DNA of 64,000 nt from Suillus spraguei (Eukaryota; Basidiomycota; Agaricomycetes; Boletales; Suillaceae), in contig JABCPU010000027.1 of the NCBI GenBank assembly GCA_016800925.1, forward strand, positions 289,856-353,855, read 5' to 3'. Every line of letters starts with the position of its first letter. Within the stretch, counting starts at the first letter, position 1. Shown here one piece after another: positions 57,391 to 64,000 of the stretch. The translations under genes were made by a program, and so were the position numbers. The notes beneath the pieces are model-generated. The model saw only the letters and a list, made by a program, of their open reading frames with translations. It made no database searches and was not told where the DNA came from.

Positions 57391-59874
57391 ATGAACGTTT
57401 GAATATCAGGTCAGAAGGGCGACTATTATAAAAAAAGCTCGTACCTAAATTATGTAATTGAAACCTATGGTATCTGATCGAGAACCTGATATGGCAACAA
57501 CGTTCGTGGATGGTCATGGACTCTACCTGCCCGACTGACGGGAATGCATTTAGGTGAAAATGATCATTTGGAAGGAACGCCAGCTTCGTAGAGATAGGGA
57601 GTATAAGATGGTGCGGTGGTTGATTGTGTAGACTTGTGCTGCTTTCAAAAGGGTTGACTCTGACGACGTTGATAATGCGTTCTGTACTAACGGTGGATGC
57701 AACGAGGAGACGAGCGAATGATAATGAGGTCAGTAGCAGACTGATGCTACTCAACGGCACCTTGAACCCTATGGCAAGACCCCAGACAATGGTCAAACCC
57801 TGGTTCAGAATCATTGGACGATTACTCTGCCGAATAGTGCAGCAAATATTTGCCTCGAGGCTTGTACTAATAATAACTTTATATAAGCTAGTAGGTCCCT
57901 TCCTACTACTGATTCTGATCCTCACCTGCTATTCGCAATGAAAAAAGGCAAATCATCGACTCAGAGGGATTCCGCTCAAGACCCTCACGCGACCACTGAA
58001 CCAACAGTTCCTGGAAGCTCGGTACGTGGCTCACGATGATCACTCAGTTCATTCCACTCCAAATACTGACATTCACGCATCCCTTGTCTAGCACCGACCC
58101 CGTAGCAAAGTCCGTCGGTTTCTGGAAAAGGTTAAAGACAGTGCGAACAAGTTAAGGGGATCGGTAAGTCTACGAGTATGCGTAATAAGTGTCCTGGAAT
58201 GCGACTAAGATTCACATAAGCGCTCGAAGGATTCCCTCGACCGCAGGCCTGTTCCCCCGAATCCAAATATCAATCATGAAAGTGCCCCAAATCTCACGGT
58301 ACGTCGGCCTTTATACTTATCCTCCAATCTCTGCGCTTTCTCTAATTTCTGGTGTTACGCAGGCTCAGGCGGCCCCGTCCGCTGCGGGAGTGGAGGCTGT
58401 CCCATCAGTACTTCAGGATGTTCAAGAAGTTGCAAACCACATGCATTCACTTTCCGAACCTGCAACAGGCATAGTTTCTGATGTACAAGGCGCACAGCAG
58501 GGTCTCGACTCTCTGGACAACTTCCAGGATACATATCTCAAACCCCTCAAGATTTTCGACACTGTTATCGCAGAGATTGCGAACGTATGCAGGTCTTCCT
58601 CTCGATCAAAACCAAACTAACCTCGTTCCACAGGTGCATCCATATGCAAAGATGGCACTGGGCGTATTGTCTTCTGCAGCCAAAGTACGTTTTCTCTTTC
58701 TCCCTATCTCCTGCTGTTGCTCAGCAATCATCTGTGCAGATTATTCTAGCTCAAGTGGTTCGCGATAAAGCGGTACTCGAACTTCTCAAGAAGATAGCTG
58801 AAGTATACAGTTTCATCACACAAGACGACATGCTTCGCCGAATCTCGTCGATGCGCGACATCCTTGCAAAGATTTCTGAGCAGACCCGTGAATGCGCCAA
58901 TTTCATCAAAAAATATACTGAGACCAAGAACTTTGGTGAGTCTCAACAGACTGTTGCGTACTCTACCGTCTCAAGCTTCTATTATCATCACAGGGACCAG
59001 ACTCGTAAAGAATGTCGTCTCGGAAACAGACGATACGATCAAAAAGTACAATGACGTATTCGATGGACTCATGCAAAACTTCCGGGACCAGGTTGCTCGG
59101 GACGTTGTTATAAGCGTCCACGACATAGCTACACACGTCCGTGATACAGGTAAGGGTTCGGGCGTCCCTGTGACTTGACATATACTCAAATCTTTTTAGA
59201 AGAGATATTGGTCCTTAACGGTATGACTCATGCACGGGGCGCGGGACTAGATACCACAAAAGAATGCCTTGAAGGGACGCGCATGGAAATCCTATCCGAG
59301 ATCACAGACTGGGTCAACAACACCGGAGACAACGTTCCACGGGTGCTGTGGCTATCTGGTCCTGCAGGCAAGGGCAAATCTGCCATCGCCCACACGATTG
59401 CTCAGTGGCGCAAAGATGTGGGAGGGCTCGGTTCATGTTACTGCTTTGGACCGCCAGCGAGAAGCAGACCTTCTCCATAAAAAGATGTTCTCCACGATTG
59501 CGCGCGACTTGGCTAACCATAATCCGGAGATGAGGCGGGCGTTAGTAGATGCGCTTAAGACCGACGACGCGCTCAGCGACACGGATATCATCCAGCAGTG
59601 GAAGGAACTTCTATTCAAGCCAATGAAGAAGTCGGCTGGGTCAACTGAGGAACCCATCACGATCGTAATCGATGCATTGGACGAGAGCGGTGGAGCACAG
59701 ACACGGAGAAACCTCCTCTGCATTCTAGCTGGCAAACATCGAAACCCCGCCGTTCCAAAAATTACGGACTTTCCAAGGAATCTCCGGTTCATCATCACCT
59801 CTCGGCCACTTGATGACATCGAAAATGTGTTTGACGGTGTTCAGCATATTCGACGCATCTCGATGGACGATATT
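57391..59874 (+). repeat. Segmental duplication, right copy
   Basis: The counterpart of 54184-56705, including the promoter region. A 24-nt in-frame stretch in the third exon (around 58256-58280) is present here and absent in the left copy. Confidence 0.88.
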
Positions 59875-62672
59875 CCACCAGCATTCACAGAGCGCGACAT
59901 CCGTAATTACGTATCCGAGGAGTTGGAAGGGTTGGATTTTCAAGACACAGCGTTTGGAGTCCTCGCTAAGAAAGCTGACGGACTTTTCGAGTGGGCGCGT
60001 CTCGCCTGCGAATACATCAAAGCATGTCCCTTTTGGCTATCCCCAGCGGAATGCTATGATACTGTGGTGTCACGCGACTCTGCTGAGCTGTTGCACAGCA
60101 TGTATAAACTCATTTTAACAGATATGATACCCAAGGATACTTCTCCGCACGAGCAGAAACTACGTTCCACCGCGCTAGCGAGATTCGTTCAGTGATGGAC
60201 AAATACTGGGCACAGCAGAACCCCTTTCTTTAGCTTCCCTGAACGCCATGAGGCGTCATTTTCCAACGGAAGAAGACCATTTCAACGTAAAGGATGTGGT
60301 CAAACGCATGGGCTCCCTCCTCAGCGGCACCACTAACTCAGATTCCCTAATCCGTCCCCTTCACGCATCCTTCCATGATTTCTTGACGAACGAACAATCC
60401 AGTGGTGAATTTTTCATCGACCTGCAAAAGGCACAACACGACCTTGCATTCGCGTCACTTCGAGTGATGGAAGACGGCCTTCGCTTCAATATCTGTGATT
60501 TAAAATCGTCGTATCTGCCTAATAACGAAGATCCCGGACTGCAAGAACGAGTCCAAAAATGCATCTCCCGACATCTATCATATGCCTCTCGCTTCTGGAC
60601 GTCGCATGTACAAACACAGTCTTCCACGAGGAGCTCGCAAAAGAAGTGGAATCGTTCTTCGACCACGAACGGGTGTTTTTCTGGCTGGAGTTACTCGCCT
60701 TGATCAATGCACTCAGCGGTGCAGTTGCTGCCCTTCCGCCTATTGCCCAGTGGCTGAAGGTGAGCACACTGCTACAGGTGGCAGATAAAGTACTCATGGA
60801 CAACTACAGGGTCATTCCGAATTCAAAGATGTCTCATCGACTGTGATGGACGTACAGAGATTCATTCAAGTCTTCGGGGGCATGATTTTACACAGCACAC
60901 CACATCTGTATGTCTCAGCACTCCCATTCTCGCCTTCCAACTGTCCGCTATCGAGAACGTTTTCTGCACAGTTTCCGAAAACTCTTCGTGTTGCATTCGG
61001 ACGTGATGCAAACTGGCCGGTCGCTCAGACCGTGCTTAGGGGACACACTGATGTAGTTGAGTCAGTCTCGTTCTCCCCGGACGGCACTCGCATTGTCACT
61101 GGCTCTTGGGATAACACTCTTCGGCTGTGGGATGCTGCGACGGGGCAGCCAGTCGGTGAGCCCTTGCAGGGGCACACTGGTCATGTTTACTCGGTCTCGT
61201 TCTCGCCGGACGGCACTCGCATCGTCACTGGTTCTTCAGATAAGACAGTTCGGCTGTGGGATGCTGTAACCGGGCAGCCAGTCGGTGAGCCCTTGTGGGG
61301 GCACACTAATTCAGTTTTCTCCGTCTCATTCTCGCCGGACGGCACTCGCATTGTCACTGGTTCATATGATAAGACTGTTCGGTTGTGGGATGCTGTGATG
61401 GGGCAGCCAGTCGGTGAGCCCTTGTGGGGGCACACGAGGTCAGTTTTGTCGGTCTCATTCTCGCCGGACGGTACTCGCATTGTCACTGGTTCTTTTGATC
61501 AGACAGTTCGGCTGTGGGATGCTGCCACAGGGCAGCCAGTCGGTGAGCCCTTGCGGGGGCACACTGGAGGAGTTCGGTCGGTCTCTTTCTCGCTGGACGG
61601 CACTCGCATCGTCACTTGTTCAGACGATAAGACAGCTCGGCTGTGGGATACCGCAACGGGGCAGCCAGTTGGTGAGCCCTTGCGAGGGCATACTGGAAAA
61701 ATTTACTCGGTGTCATTCTCGCCGGACGGCACTCGTATCGTCACTGGTTCGGAGGATCAGACAGTTCGGTTGTGGGATGCTGCCACGGGGCAGCCAGTCG
61801 GTGAGCCCTTGCGGGGACACACTAGTTCAGTTCACTCGGTCTCTTTCTCGCCGGACGGCACTCGCATCATCACTGGTTCTATGGATAACACCACTCGGCT
61901 GTGGGATGCTGTGATGGGGCAGCCGGTCGGTGAGCCCTTGCGGGGGCACACGAATTCAGTTTTCTCTGTCTCATTCTCACCGGACGGCACTCGCATTGTC
62001 ACTGGTTCGGCGGATCAGACAGTTCGGCTGTGGGATGCTGCCACAGGGCGGCCGGTCGGTGAGCCCTTGCGGGGGCACACTGCAGGAGTTTACTCGGTCT
62101 CGTTCTCACCAGACGGCACTCGCATCGTCACTGGTTCAAAGGATAAGACTATTCGGCTGTGGGATGTTGCGACGGGGCAGCTAGTCAGTGAGCCCTTGCG
62201 GGGGCACACTGAAGAAGTTTACTCAGTCTCGTTCTCGCCGGACGGCACTCGCATTGTCACTGGTTCTCGGGATAAGACTGTTCGACTGTGGGATGCAGCG
62301 ATGAGCCAACCATCGCAGCAGTATGCCGTCTCAGATTCTCCACCATTCACAGATCAACATCGCACCATGACATTGAACACTCGGAACAACCACTTCGTTT
62401 CCTTCTCGTCCCACTCCATCCATGCGTTGTGCGACACTTCCCAGTTAATGGAGGGAGCATCCCAGGACGACCGCAGTTCAACACCCTGTTCTCTGGATGT
62501 TGAAAGTGGATGGGTAGGACCCAAACATCGGCTGTTGTTTTGGGTACCACCCGCTTCTCGACACTTATTGTTGAGTCCTGGGTGTGTATCAGTGATACCC
62601 AGAAGTCTCGAGGTTGATTTGAGCTGCATGGCACATGGGCAACACTGGCAAAGGTGCCGCCGAGAGGGGTGA
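57938..62672 (+). pseudogene. NACHT-WD40 NLR gene, right copy, full architecture but frameshifted
   Basis: Order: basic N-terminus (57938), helical domain over about 58363-59150, NACHT with Walker A (GPAGKGKSAIAHT, about 59362) and Walker B (IVIDALDESG, about 59670), a winged-helix-like region to about 60760, ten WD40 repeats (61041-62331) and a conserved tail ([13 protein letters not shown]). Such STAND proteins act as intracellular receptors in fungal non-self recognition, the repeats sensing the ligand. Lesions: an extra G near 59448 (TTTGGACC) just after Walker A, two missing bases near 60190-60205, and one near 60612. The last intron (60760-60809) is normal. The WD40 frame from 60843 is open for 609 codons. 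Pseudogene status could be a sequencing artefact, but neighbouring genes read cleanly. Confidence 0.88.
61041..62331 (+). repeat. Ten tandem WD40 repeats of exactly 129 bp
   Basis: Units start at 61041 and every 129 bp thereafter. Each encodes [24 protein letters not shown] 43-residue blades. Identity between units is very high, and differences cluster at the residues after GHT and at the residue between GS and D. Ten units could fold as more than one propeller or as an extended one. Confidence 0.93.
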
Positions 62673-64000
62673 GTCTTGATGCTCTTTCTGTTCCTCGCAC
62701 TTACTCAAATCAACACCTGTAGACCTTAGTGTCGACATGCACTGCAGCAGTATATGCATTGTGGAGATTTCGGAAACAATTCAGTGACGGCCCATCGACA
62801 ATCTCTTGATAGCGTCACCGCATACATATCTTTAAGCTCTCAATAATCGTCCATACTTCCATCAAATTCTCCGCCTTTGCCTTTTTCCACTCTTCTCAAT
62901 GACTCTCATGATGTCCGGTGTCCACTTCCCAAGCTTACCCCTCCACTTTACGTCCCAACATCATATCTCACGAGGCCTTCCCACATTGAACCATGCATGC
63001 ACCATCCCCCGTCCGAACATCCAGTTGCAAATTAATTTCCCCGGCGTAGCACCCACATGTCCCCATCCCCTTCTTCCAGATACCACACACGGCGAACAGC
63101 CAATGCAAATATCAAATCACTGACAGGCCAAAAATCCCACTTTTCACGTTCATGGTACCGGTTACTGTAGATAGCTCACGGCCATTCTATTTAGTTCATG
63201 CCACTTTTACTGTACTTAACATTCCACCGATGTATTCCGTCACACATGGACCAGCTTGTTCTGATGATTGCGGATTCATTATCTTCATTGACACTCGTAC
63301 CGACAGCAATCTCACTTATACTATTACTACAGTAGGTACTCATATATGGCTTAGGGCTGTGTACTATTTTTCTTCGTCGAATCATCGCTAGTAACCCAGC
63401 TCTCTGCTTCCGTCATTTGTACCTTTCGCTCATTGAGCGACCGTTACACTCCACAACGCCCTGATGCAATCCAAAGGCACGCTTTACTCCCTTCAACAAG
63501 GCGCACCTATGTCCTTCGAAATGCCCAAATTTCAGCCAAGAGCCCTAAACGAACGTTCAGCACGGCTAGAGCTCTCACGATGCTAGAGAATGTCTCGGTC
63601 AGAACAACGGACCGTCGGCCAGGAATACAAACTAACGTTTGCACATGGTCGCTGCTTGTGTGGTACATGTCATACCCCAGTAAGGATGGTGTTGATATTC
63701 TGTTTTCTACTGGCAAAACTACAAAAATTAAAAAGAAGCGTAAAGTCAAGGAGGGCATCAACGAACCTCGCGTAGCCCAGCGTCAACAAGAGACGCTGAC
63801 TGCCATGCCTGTGGAACAAAGAGAAACGCTGTGATGCTGGAATTGAGTTGAGTAGTACTGCCGAAGCGTGCTGCTTCCCATGCCGAACAACGGAAACAGC
63901 GTTGCAAGCCTGGATTGGAGGTTCCAGGCTGTTGCAACAAATCAGCGACGTCCAGTTCTTGCAACGAAAACCGGGAGGCACCCTATTTGGTTTGTCATCG
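62673..64000. other. 3' flank of the NLR; no gene recognised
   Basis: Short frames (62899-63123, 63152-63391, 63433-63834 plus) have no recognised motifs. The last holds a basic KIKKKRKVKEG stretch but no domain. A gene cut by the window edge cannot be excluded. Confidence 0.35.

Noticed and set aside
57278..57925. 215-codon antisense frame as a gene
   Set aside because: Only its C-terminal part (57387 and below) is meaningful, as the KS remnant; the rest is antisense to the duplicated NLR promoter.
61187..61914. Other long frames in the WD40 region
   Set aside because: The 129-bp period is a multiple of three, so all frames stay open as repeats; only the frame with SFSPDGTRI and RLWD is a WD40 protein.

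Overview
The window is nuclear DNA of a filamentous basidiomycete, most likely an Agaricomycete. This is inferred from genes split by many ~50-bp GT-AG introns, a NACHT-WD40 receptor, a heme-thiolate peroxygenase, a DUF6818-type protein, and Ty3/Gypsy and LINE retroelements. It is mostly accessory sequence: a few intact genes stand among decayed genes and nested mobile elements. No rRNA, tRNA or CRISPR locus was recognised.

Layout. 1-2.6 kb: two tandem cassettes, each with a tiny two-exon gene for a secreted six-cysteine knottin-like peptide; a third cassette lies at 21.8-23.0 kb. 2.9-4.8 and 10.6-12.5 kb: paralogous amidase-signature genes, the first intact, the second frameshifted near its C-terminus. 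7.1-8.4 kb: a decayed flavin monooxygenase. 13.4-14.8 kb: intact Cyp40-type peptidyl-prolyl isomerase. 15.5-16.7 kb: enoyl-reductase/quinone-oxidoreductase-like gene with one abnormal splice junction. 17.4-17.8 kb: a large hairpin and a sirtuin-like fragment. 20.5-21.5 kb: intact peroxygenase-like gene.

23.8-43 kb is repeat land: a decayed Harbinger-type transposon (DUF6818 gene plus DDE transposase), a truncated Ty3/Gypsy element, two satellite arrays of ~170-bp units, inverted LTR-like arms, a 1.2-kb long-TIR element and a 0.7-kb MITE. 43.98-51.09 kb is an almost complete Tad1-like LINE with a poly(A) tail and a 12-bp target duplication; a 769-bp solo LTR with its own 5-bp duplication sits inside it.

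52.0-53.5 kb: an aspartic-protease gene with two frameshifts and altered active-site triads. 54.2-62.7 kb: a duplicated NLR locus. The left copy is truncated after its NACHT core; the right copy runs through ten near-identical WD40 repeats but is broken by indels. A remnant of a polyketide synthase (KS and AT pieces) is wedged between them.

Working together: the NLR pair (self/non-self recognition in related fungi), the fast-changing secreted peptides and the oxidative enzymes fit a rapidly turning-over accessory region. No operon-like pathway is evident.
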